33,285 nucleotides of DNA from Desulfobacteraceae bacterium. GTDB lineage: Bacteria > Desulfobacterota > Desulfobacteria > Desulfobacterales > SURF-7. Below, piece after piece: positions 9,807 to 18,228 of this stretch. The first letter of the stretch is position 1. Each line of letters begins with the position of its first letter. The stretch spans positions 1 through 33,285 of the forward strand of contig JAUXDD010000004.1 in NCBI GenBank assembly GCA_030618465.1, given 5' to 3'. Under the pieces are notes generated by a model. The model had not been told where the DNA came from. It worked only from the letters and a program-made list of their open reading frames with translations, and searched no databases. The translations under genes and the position numbers were made by a program.

Positions 9807-10706
9807 TTATTCAACAAATTCGTCAAAAGCATTCCGGAATTTTGTCCGTATGGCATCTGTCTCCATCAGGATTTCATGTTTTGCACCGGTAATTTCAACG
9901 CGCCTGCAGTTCGGCAATCGTAAACTGATTTCTTTTTGGGCTCTGTTGGAAACCACCCTGTCTGTACCGGCGCCGAGGATAAGGATCGGTGTCCGGATCT
10001 GTTCAACATATCCCGGCTGGTAAAGCATATCCATGGACTGAAAACTTTCATAAATCCATCTGTGAGTTACACCACCTAAAGCAAGATCCGGATTTTTTAC
10101 AATCGCCCTGTCAGCAGTAAGGAATCGTTTTGGATCGGATGTGAGCCGGTTCCCTTTGAATTCCGGTTTGGAAGGATCATAATCACCGGAACCCGGAACA
10201 TAGGAGCTGCCCCGGCCATTATGAACGGCGAAGCGGGTAAAAAATTTTGCAAAACGAACGGGGTAGGGAAATGTCAGGATTCCGAACATGGGAGATGTAA
10301 GGACGGCTTTGCTGATTATGCCCCTGTGCTTGTAAAGATAATGAAGGGTAACAAGCCCGCCCATGGAATGAGAAAGGATAATAAACGGCGGCGTACCCTC
10401 AGGCTTTACAATGGTGCGGATAAACAGTTCCAGGTCTTTTAAATACGTGTCATATGTGTCCACATACCCTTTGTGGCGGTTTGGCAACATCCGTGCTGAA
10501 AGGCCCTGGCCTCGCCAGTCAAATGTGAAAATATCATAACCCCGTTGTACCAGTTCCGTGGCTGTTTCCATATATTTTTCCATGAATTCCGCCCGGCCGT
10601 GGAGAAGAAGTATCGTGCCATTTTTTTTGTCACTGGCGCAGGAATAAAATCCATAGCGAATAGACAGATTGTCGTGTGTTGTGTAATAGTCGATTTTTGG
10701 GAACAT
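9807..10706 (-). CDS. alpha/beta hydrolase, lysophospholipase / monoacylglycerol lipase-like
   Basis: 299 aa; LLLHGRAEFMEKY, FTFDWRGQGLS, nucleophile elbow LSHSMGGL, C-terminal GAKHEIL His. Confidence 0.88.
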   Translation of the reverse strand: MFPKIDYYTTHDNLSIRYGFYSCASDKKNGTILLLHGRAEFMEKYMETATELVQRGYDIFTFDWRGQGLSARMLPNRHKGYVDTYDTYLKDLELFIRTIVKPEGTPPFIILSHSMGGLVTLHYLYKHRGIISKAVLTSPMFGILTFPYPVRFAKFFTRFAVHNGRGSSYVPGSGDYDPSKPEFKGNRLTSDPKRFLTADRAIVKNPDLALGGVTHRWIYESFQSMDMLYQPGYVEQIRTPILILGAGTDRVVSNRAQKEISLRLPNCRRVEITGAKHEILMETDAIRTKFRNAFDEFVE

Positions 10707-10855
10707 TTTATCTAAAACCAGAGAGCAGGTTGACCTTAAATCCCTTTTCCATTATGCTTGTAACCTTCATGCATCAGCGAACGTAATGTATGAATACATT
10801 GCTTCATGAAAGTCAACGTTTATTATCATCGAAATAAATTGGGAAAGACAAATAA

Positions 10856-11110
10856 ATGGACAACCATACACATAATTTTGTTGAAATATATGACGGTCTT
10901 GTGGGATTCGGCCTTGACCGGGAAACGGATGAAAAGACAGTCCTCTTTTATCTTCAGAAGTTTTCCGATGATACACTTATGGGTAAACTGATTCCCAGGC
11001 TTACAGATGAGGAACTTGAAGAAATTTTCACAATGATCAGCAGGATGTTGCGGAATCATTTTACAGAGCCGGAATACCATGAATTATTTTTAAAAGAGGG
11101 ATGCGATTAG
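10856..11110 (+). CDS. small conserved hypothetical protein
   Basis: 84 aa acidic soluble protein; coding direction supported by ATG start and lack of a plausible overlapping gene. Confidence 0.6.
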   Translation: MDNHTHNFVEIYDGLVGFGLDRETDEKTVLFYLQKFSDDTLMGKLIPRLTDEELEEIFTMISRMLRNHFTEPEYHELFLKEGCD

Positions 11111-11270
11111 AAGTTTTAGTATTTCAAATTTTTTAATAGCCATCAAGACACAAAGAAAAAAGATTTTTTAAAAAATTCCTGGTGTCTTTGTGCCCTGGTG
11201 GTAAATATTAATCAATGATTGGCAAGATACTTTTTATTTACACCCCTTAAAGGGTTTTGGAGGCGATATA

Positions 11271-12470
11271 ATGCTTACGGAAAAACAACTCAACAGGTAT
11301 GCGGAGGTTCTTTTATGGGGCCTTAATACTGCCAGAACAGCCAGGTTTAAAAAGGATGATATCATTCTTGTTCGGTATGATTTGGCGGCAATTCGACTTG
11401 CAGAGATCCTTTTTGAAAAACTGCTGGATATGGGGAGGAATCCTGTTCCACGGTTAGCCGCCACATCCGTCATGGAAAAAAGTTTCTTCAAAATTTCAAA
11501 TAATAAACAGCTCGTGTTTCAGCCACCCGGGGATGAAGAACTTTTCAACAATCTGAACGGAAACATTTATTTGCATGCGCCTGAATCAATAACCCACCTG
11601 GGTGATATTGATCCCATGAAAATTGCTAAAGCCACGATTGCCAGAAAACATCTGCGTGATATTCTCGACAAACGGGAAGCGGTGGGTGCCTTTGGATGGA
11701 CCCTTTGTGTGTATCCTACAAAAGAACTGGCACGACATGCCAGACTGACCCCGAAGGAATATGCCAGCCAGATAGTAAAGGCCTGCTTTTTGAACAAAAC
11801 AGATCCTGTTTCCGAGTGGCGTAATGTGTTTAAGCAGGCAAAATCTATAAAAAAATGGCTGAACAGTTTACACGTAAAAGTATTCCATATTGAATCCGAA
11901 AATATCGATCTGGAAATAACTCCGGGTGAAAAAAGGAGATGGATCGGTATATCAGGCCATAATATACCCAGCTTCGAGCTTTTTTTCTCTCCTGACTGGC
12001 GGGGGACAAGTGGAACCTATTATGCTGACCAGCCTTCGTACAGGAGCGGCAATTATGTTAAAGGTATTCGACTCGAATTCAAAAACGGAGAAGCTGTAAA
12101 AATTGGAGCAGAAAAAGGAACCTCGTTTATAAGAAAACAGCTCTCCATGGATGCAGGTGCTGATAAAGTTGGTGAATTTTCCCTGACAGACAAACGATTT
12201 TCAAAAATCAATAAATTTATGGCTAATACCCTCTTTGATGAAAACTACGGAGGAAAGAACGGGAACTGCCATATCGCTCTTGGGTCTTCATACTCGGATA
12301 CATATGACGGTGAACCAGCCACATTGACAAAAGAGATAAAAAGAAACCTCGGATTCAATGATTCAGCCCTTCACTGGGACATTGTAAATACTGAAAAAAA
12401 AGTTGTTACTGCAGTACTGGCAACCGGTAAAAAAGTTATAATCTATGAGAATGGAATGTTTAAAAGATAA
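11271..12470 (+). CDS. aminopeptidase, M29 (thermophilic metallo-aminopeptidase) family
   Basis: 399 aa; NIPSFELFFSPDWRGTSGTYYADQPSYRSGNYVKGIRLEFKNGEAVKIGAEKG and ENYGGKNGNCHIALGSSYSDTYDG...LHWDIVN resemble the M29 metal-binding region. Confidence 0.85.
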   Translation: MLTEKQLNRYAEVLLWGLNTARTARFKKDDIILVRYDLAAIRLAEILFEKLLDMGRNPVPRLAATSVMEKSFFKISNNKQLVFQPPGDEELFNNLNGNIYLHAPESITHLGDIDPMKIAKATIARKHLRDILDKREAVGAFGWTLCVYPTKELARHARLTPKEYASQIVKACFLNKTDPVSEWRNVFKQAKSIKKWLNSLHVKVFHIESENIDLEITPGEKRRWIGISGHNIPSFELFFSPDWRGTSGTYYADQPSYRSGNYVKGIRLEFKNGEAVKIGAEKGTSFIRKQLSMDAGADKVGEFSLTDKRFSKINKFMANTLFDENYGGKNGNCHIALGSSYSDTYDGEPATLTKEIKRNLGFNDSALHWDIVNTEKKVVTAVLATGKKVIIYENGMFKR

Positions 12471-12558
12471 TTTACTCCATTCGGACATTTTTCAAAGGTC
12501 TCAGGTTATATGCAGAATGGATAAATAAAAAGGGGCGTTGGTGGTGTCATATAGATCA

Positions 12559-12620
12559 GGCGGCAAGATTTTCTTATTCTGGCTTGATAAGCTAATCTGT
12601 TGCCGCCCATTTTTTTATTT
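12559..12620 (+). terminator. long-stem intrinsic terminator or structured 3' RNA
   Basis: GGCGGCAA-GATT-tt-CTTAT-tctggcttg-ATAAG-ct-AATC-tg-TTGCCGCC (17 paired positions) followed by catttttttatttt. Confidence 0.7.
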
Positions 12621-12790
12621 TGTATTGCCATGTATAAGTAATAAATGTATAATCGAGTCCTGATTCTGGTTTTGGGGAATTTGTATATAAACTATTCAAG
12701 TCCCGACATCAGGTAGCATTTCAGATTCCACACAACGTTCAATAAAACCAAAAAACAAAAGAACAGCCTCTAATTTATTCGGAGGAAGAG

Positions 12791-14278
12791 ATGAAAACTT
12801 CAAAAATTGTAACTTTTAAGATTATTCCTTTTATATTGACAGTTCTTTTTTTATTTCCATTTGCCTTTGCACAGAATGAATTCGAGCAGTGGAAAAGTAT
12901 GGAACTTGATTCCTTTCAGAAATATAAGGATGAAAGGGACGGTGAATTCATTAAATTTTTAAAGCAGCAATGGAAGGAATATGATATTACAAAAGGAAGT
13001 AAACGGGATGAAGCTCCCAAACCCATCGACATTCCGGTTGCCCCCGTTCAACCACCATCAAAAGAGATTGAGCCCTCCAAAAAAATTGTAAAGGAAATTT
13101 CTGTCCCGAAATATATCCCGCCTGTGGGGAAAATCATAATGCCAGAAGCGCCGCCCGAAGTTAAACAAAAAGGGGAAGTCCTGAATATAACGTTTTATCA
13201 AACACCTGTAAAAATATATTATGATCCGGCATTTTACATGGAGCCGATAGGAACGGTTGACCAGAAAACCATCAGTTCCTTCTGGGATAAAATGAGCCGG
13301 GCGGATTATGACTCCTTTGTTAAACAGGCCCGTCAACTGGAAGGGGAGTTGAAGCTCAATGACTGGGGGTATCATCATTTATTGTACGATATCGGTGAAA
13401 AAATTTACCGGGGTAACAGGAATATGACGTTTTTATTTGTATGGTACATCTCTTCAAAATCAGGATATGATTCAAGGGTCGGGTACAAAGACAACCGGGT
13501 ATATATTTTACTGCCTTCAAAAAATTCCGTTTACGGAATTCCGTTCCTGACGCTGGGGGGCAAAAAATATTATGCGCTTTCTTTTAAAAAGAAACCTGAA
13601 ACTTTTTCCGCACTGTATACATACAAGGGGAAGTATCCGAATGCCGATAAACTCATGGACTACAGGGTAGCTGATTCCCCCGGAATAAAACAAAATTCAA
13701 ATCAAAGGGATCTCAAATTTAAATACAAAGGGAAATCGTATCATATCGCCATCAGGTATAATAATAATCTTGTGGATTATTATAAATACTATCCCCAGAC
13801 AGATATTGAAATTTTTTTCGATGCACTCCCTTCGAAAGAAACAGAATATACTGTTCTAAAAGAATTGAAACCTCTTGTGGAAGGAAAGTCTGAAACAGAA
13901 GCGGTTACTATACTTCTGCGATTTGTTCAGACAGCATTTGAATACAAAACAGACGACGAACAGTTTGGCGGGGAAAAATATATGATGCCGGAAGAGATGC
14001 TCTATTACCCCTATTCAGATTGCGAGGACCGTTCCGTCTTCTTTGCCTATATTGTGAGAAAACTTCTGGGACTCGAGGTCGTCGGCCTGGACTACCCTGG
14101 CCACATATCAACAGCCGTAAGGATAGACGGGAAAGTTTACGGAGATTATGTTTACAGGAAAAATATAAGATATACCGTATGTGATCCAACATATATTAAT
14201 GCCGGAATAGGTATGGCTATTCCCAAATTTAAAAAGTTCAAACCTAGAGTTGTGGAAATCAGTTCCTTGAATGATTGA
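12791..14278 (+). CDS. secreted protein with C-terminal transglutaminase-like domain
   Basis: 495 aa; signal peptide, coiled N-term, candidate Cys-His-Asp triad in YSDCEDRSVFFAYIVRKLLG...YPGHISTAV...YTVCDPTYINAGIG. Confidence 0.75.
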   Translation: MKTSKIVTFKIIPFILTVLFLFPFAFAQNEFEQWKSMELDSFQKYKDERDGEFIKFLKQQWKEYDITKGSKRDEAPKPIDIPVAPVQPPSKEIEPSKKIVKEISVPKYIPPVGKIIMPEAPPEVKQKGEVLNITFYQTPVKIYYDPAFYMEPIGTVDQKTISSFWDKMSRADYDSFVKQARQLEGELKLNDWGYHHLLYDIGEKIYRGNRNMTFLFVWYISSKSGYDSRVGYKDNRVYILLPSKNSVYGIPFLTLGGKKYYALSFKKKPETFSALYTYKGKYPNADKLMDYRVADSPGIKQNSNQRDLKFKYKGKSYHIAIRYNNNLVDYYKYYPQTDIEIFFDALPSKETEYTVLKELKPLVEGKSETEAVTILLRFVQTAFEYKTDDEQFGGEKYMMPEEMLYYPYSDCEDRSVFFAYIVRKLLGLEVVGLDYPGHISTAVRIDGKVYGDYVYRKNIRYTVCDPTYINAGIGMAIPKFKKFKPRVVEISSLND

Positions 14279-14430
14279 TTACTGTTTATTTACATTAAGG
14301 AAGGTCTTAAGTGATGACCTTGCTGATGGGTTAAATCGCATTTGAATTTCACATGTAAATCATTGTGCAAGGGTTTTTATTTCCTTGCGAAGTATTATTA
14401 ATTCATTTTTGAAAAAAGGAGGAAACAGGC

Positions 14431-15021
14431 ATGAAGAAAGTATTGTTGGTGATGGCTGCTTTTGTATTTGGTTGCGTTTTTATTGCAGGATGCGGGGGAG
14501 GAAGCGACAATGTCGCGAATAAGGAACTGGCAGACGAATTTAAGGATGCGCCGGCATGGGTGCTGGGGGGCGGAATGGAAGGGGGGAATTCTGCTGTGGG
14601 GTCAGCGAAGGTCGGAAATGCAGGCATGAATTTTTACAGAACAGAAGCCATGGCCCATGCAAGAAGCGAACTGGCAAGGCAGCTCGGTGTCAAGGTTAAA
14701 GACCTGGTGAAAAATTTTCAGCAGGTTACAGGTATCGGCGATGACGAGACTGTTGATAAAGTGTCAAGCCAGGTTTCAAAACAGGTTACAAGCCAGGTAC
14801 TCACCGGTTCCAAACAAAAGGATATGTGGATTTCGCCGAGTAAGGAGCTGTATGTTCTCATGGCCATTGATCCTGATATATTAAAAAATATGGTTAGAGA
14901 TTCCGTACAGACAAGCTACAAAAATGAAAAAGCGCTGTGGCAGAAATTTCAGGCCCAAAAAGCTCATGAGGAGCTTGATAAGGAGATTGAAAAGGAGTTT
15001 GGTGAATTTAAGGACCAGTAA
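14431..15021 (+). CDS. LPP20-like lipoprotein
   Basis: 196 aa; lipobox VFIAGC; AMAHARSELARQLGVKVKDLVKNFQQVTG and ELYVLMAID typical of the LPP20 family. Confidence 0.75.
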   Translation: MKKVLLVMAAFVFGCVFIAGCGGGSDNVANKELADEFKDAPAWVLGGGMEGGNSAVGSAKVGNAGMNFYRTEAMAHARSELARQLGVKVKDLVKNFQQVTGIGDDETVDKVSSQVSKQVTSQVLTGSKQKDMWISPSKELYVLMAIDPDILKNMVRDSVQTSYKNEKALWQKFQAQKAHEELDKEIEKEFGEFKDQ

Positions 15022-15030
15022 ATACTCATG

Positions 15031-15065
15031 CTTTCAGGGCAGGGTTTTTCGTCCTGCCCTGAAAG
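15031..15065 (+). terminator. intrinsic terminator
   Basis: Perfect 13-bp stem CTTTCAGGGCAGG-gtttttcgt-CCTGCCCTGAAAG, followed by a short T-rich tract (attgttttgtt). Confidence 0.75.
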
Positions 15066-15131
15066 ATTGTTTTGTTATTCCCCAGCTGATGAAAACAGTA
15101 AAAAAATGATATGGTCTTTCCAGGAGGCGCC

Positions 15132-15539
15132 ATGCGAAAATTAACATTGATATTTTTATGTGTATGTGCGTGTTCCCTTATATCCTGTTCTTCCGGGCAG
15201 AATATCAAGTTGGAAAACGGAAAACCTTACTGGTACTGGCGGCCTAATGTGGTCGACCAACCAGGTGGTGTGGGGATTTCAGGAATGCACATAAAAGGGC
15301 TGAATGCGCAACGAGCCCTTGCTATCCAGCGGGCTATTGATGATATTGCCAGGCAGCTTGGAGTGGAAGTAAAAAATTTTACAAAATCAACAACTGTGGG
15401 GAACCAGGATAGTGTCCGGACAGGACTTGAAAGCTACAGCATCCAGATGGTGGATGGTACCACTGTAAAAGCGACCATCAGGGAATTATGGGAAGATCCT
15501 GTCACAGATGAACTTTATGTATGGATGGTGATAAAATGA
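15132..15539 (+). CDS. LPP20-like lipoprotein (second paralogue)
   Basis: Start MRKLTLIFLCVCACSLISCSSG (lipobox LISC); AIQRAIDDIARQLGVEVKNFTKSTTVG...DELYVWMVIK parallels the 14431-15021 protein. Confidence 0.75.
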   Translation: MRKLTLIFLCVCACSLISCSSGQNIKLENGKPYWYWRPNVVDQPGGVGISGMHIKGLNAQRALAIQRAIDDIARQLGVEVKNFTKSTTVGNQDSVRTGLESYSIQMVDGTTVKATIRELWEDPVTDELYVWMVIK

Positions 15540-16765
15540 ATCAAACAACATTAAAACACTACCTGGTATTAAAAGTTGTGTTATTTGCATTGTCACTGGT
15601 CATCATTGCTTCATCGTACTCAGTTGCCGAATCTTTTGAAGATTTTATGAAAGCCCAGGAAGAGGGTGGGAACCAGACGCAGCAGGAATTTGACCAGTAT
15701 AAAAAAGAGCTGGAACAGGAGCTCAGGGTATACAAACAGATCGTTGAACAGGAGTACGACCGGTATAAGAACGATGTCCGGAAATATTGGGAGGATACTG
15801 AAATTTCAGGCAAAAAAAAGTGGATCGAATATTCTCCGGATTTCAGGACAAAAAGAAAAGTGGATTTTGATCAAGGATTTATTGAATTAAGTGTTATTGT
15901 TCTGAAACATCAAAAAGACCTGGAACAGAAATTTGAAACAATGCTCAGGGATTTAATCCTTGAAGATAAGCAGACGGCTTTTAAAAGGGACAGTCTGTCA
16001 CAGAATATTGAAAAGAGAATAATAAAAAAGGCAAAGCATATCAAAACAGGCAGGGTGGAAAAATCTCCCATCATTACCAACATGGTTACCGGATCATCCC
16101 AGCCGACCCGAAAACAGGTGGACACGTCTGTTTCAGCCCTGCTGGAAAAAGGGACAATTACCCGCATGCCTTCAAAAATTGAAAACAGCGATGTGGTTAT
16201 ACTGAAAGCACTGCTTCCGCCTGAAAGTATGCAGGTAAAGGCAAAAGAGTATAAACCGGATGTGGTCAGGTATGCGAAGCAACGCAATATTTCAGGCCCC
16301 CTTGTTTTTGCGGTGATTCATACGGAAAGCGCATTCAATCCTATGGCCCGTTCACATGTCCCCGCATATGGATTGATGCAGATTGTGCCGGGAAGTGCCG
16401 GGAGGGATGTGGCCGAAGTCTTATACGGCAAACAGATTCTTATGTCTCCCTCATTTCTCTACAACGGGGAGAATAATATCAATGCGGGAACAACCTACCT
16501 GTATATTCTTTATTATAGATATCTAAAAAATATTGAAAGCCCTGAAAGCAGGTTATATTGTACAATTGCAGCTTATAATACCGGTGCGGGAAACGTCGCA
16601 CGGACATTTGTGGGATCGACCAATATTAATAAAGCGGTAAAGAAGATTAACAAAATGTCACCCGGGAAGGTTTATAAACGGCTGATGAAAAAACTGCCTT
16701 ATGATGAATCCAGACACTATCTGGAGCGGGTGTCAAAGCGAATGGGAATGTATGAAACCTTATGA
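15536..16765 (+). CDS. MltC-like lytic murein transglycosylase (DUF3393-like N-term + SLT domain)
   Basis: ESAFNPMARSHVPAYGLMQIVPGSAGRDV...NNINAGTTYLYILYYRYL...YCTIAAYNTGAGNVARTF; N-term FEDFMKAQ...FDQYKKE...YDRYKNDVRKYWED. No lipobox seen. Confidence 0.87.
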   Translation: MNQTTLKHYLVLKVVLFALSLVIIASSYSVAESFEDFMKAQEEGGNQTQQEFDQYKKELEQELRVYKQIVEQEYDRYKNDVRKYWEDTEISGKKKWIEYSPDFRTKRKVDFDQGFIELSVIVLKHQKDLEQKFETMLRDLILEDKQTAFKRDSLSQNIEKRIIKKAKHIKTGRVEKSPIITNMVTGSSQPTRKQVDTSVSALLEKGTITRMPSKIENSDVVILKALLPPESMQVKAKEYKPDVVRYAKQRNISGPLVFAVIHTESAFNPMARSHVPAYGLMQIVPGSAGRDVAEVLYGKQILMSPSFLYNGENNINAGTTYLYILYYRYLKNIESPESRLYCTIAAYNTGAGNVARTFVGSTNINKAVKKINKMSPGKVYKRLMKKLPYDESRHYLERVSKRMGMYETL

Positions 16766-18210
16766 GTATATGTGAAAAACAGCAGGCATTGTTGAGGAAA
16801 CTACCCGGGGTAGATATTATCCTTGCAAAAATACAGGATGATAATGATTTTTTTCAAATCCCCAAATCTGTCCTGGTCAATTCCATCCGTTCAGTTATTG
16901 AGGGCCTGCGGACAGCCATAGTTGGCGGACAGGAAATTTCTGAAAAAAATTTCTCAGAATCTCTTGAAATCAACAGTATTGTTGAAAAACTTAAAATATG
17001 GGTTAACCAGGTCATGACACTTAATCTCAGACCCGTCATAAATGCAACCGGTGTTGTTGTCCATACCAACCTCGGGCGTTCATTACTTTCCACGGATGCG
17101 GTTGATCATATCCTGTCTGTTTCAGGACGGTATTCAAATCTGGAATTCGATCTTTCAACAGGAAAAAGGGGCATTAGATACAGCTGTGTGGAAGATATAT
17201 TATGTGAAATCAGTGGCGCTGAAGCGGCTATGGTTGTGAACAATAATGCGGCCGCTGTCCTGTTGTGTCTGGACACAATTGCTAAAGATCATGAAGTAAT
17301 CGTATCCAGAGGCGAGCTTGTTGAAATCGGCGGTTCTTTTCGGATTCCTGATGTAATGGCGAAAAGCGGTGCCATATTAAAGGAAGTGGGAACAACCAAC
17401 CGTACGCATTTGAAGGATTATGAAAACGCTATAGCCACTTCAACAGGCCTTTTGTTAAAAGTCCATACAAGCAATTACAGCGTTGTCGGCTTTACTGCCA
17501 GTGTCTCCCTGAAAGATATTGTTGAACTGGGAATGAGATACCAGATTCCTGTCATGGAGGATCTTGGAAGCGGAACATTTATCGATTTTTCCAGGTATGG
17601 GCTGTCAAAGGAACCCACAGTTCAGGAATCCATTGCAGCGGGAACTGATGTTGTGACATTCAGCGGGGATAAACTGCTCGGAGGCCCCCAGGGCGGAATT
17701 ATTGTAGGCAAAAAAAATATTCTTGATAAAATCAAGAAAAACCCCCTGACCCGGGCGCTTCGTATTGACAAACTTACGCTTGCCTCACTTGAAAGTACGC
17801 TACGATTGTACCGGGATGAAGAAAAAGCCATTCAATCGATTCCAACCTTACGTATGTTAACAACTTCTTTTGCAACAATTGAGAAAAAAGCATTTATTCT
17901 TGAAAAGGAACTAAAAACCCTGAATGACTCCCGTCTTCGTATTTATCTGAAGAACCTTTCTTCATGTGTGGGCGGCGGCGCACTCCCGCTTTTGGGACTG
18001 CCAAGTAAATGTGTGGGGATCAAGGTTGAAGAGATGACGGCAAACCACATTGAAACATTTATGCGAATGCACACCCCGGCAATCATCGGGCGAATAGAAG
18101 ATGACCTCTTTATCATGGATTTAAGGACGGTTGAGGAAGATGAAATACCTGCTGTTACCGGTGCTGTTGCTGATATGCTGGAATCAGTGACTAATAATGG
18201 CCCAGGATAA
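16762..18210 (+). CDS. selA: L-seryl-tRNA(Sec) selenium transferase
   Basis: 482 aa; RPVINATGVVVHTNLGRSLLS, YSNLEFDLSTGKRGIR, EVGTTNRTHLKDYENAI, PLP-Lys region TFSGDKLLGGPQGGIIVGKK. Confidence 0.95.
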   Translation: MSICEKQQALLRKLPGVDIILAKIQDDNDFFQIPKSVLVNSIRSVIEGLRTAIVGGQEISEKNFSESLEINSIVEKLKIWVNQVMTLNLRPVINATGVVVHTNLGRSLLSTDAVDHILSVSGRYSNLEFDLSTGKRGIRYSCVEDILCEISGAEAAMVVNNNAAAVLLCLDTIAKDHEVIVSRGELVEIGGSFRIPDVMAKSGAILKEVGTTNRTHLKDYENAIATSTGLLLKVHTSNYSVVGFTASVSLKDIVELGMRYQIPVMEDLGSGTFIDFSRYGLSKEPTVQESIAAGTDVVTFSGDKLLGGPQGGIIVGKKNILDKIKKNPLTRALRIDKLTLASLESTLRLYRDEEKAIQSIPTLRMLTTSFATIEKKAFILEKELKTLNDSRLRIYLKNLSSCVGGGALPLLGLPSKCVGIKVEEMTANHIETFMRMHTPAIIGRIEDDLFIMDLRTVEEDEIPAVTGAVADMLESVTNNGPG

Positions 18211-18228
18211 ACCTTTTTATCAGGGGTC

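Noticed and set aside
8123-9856. Minus-strand ORFs antisense to the OYE-type gene
   Set aside because: The plus-strand frame has clear FMN, Fe-S and FAD motifs; antisense translations look random.
11130-11210. Short repeats such as acacaaag / ctttgtg with A/T runs
   Set aside because: Imperfect hairpin; may be a dispersed intergenic repeat but no second copy was seen in this window.
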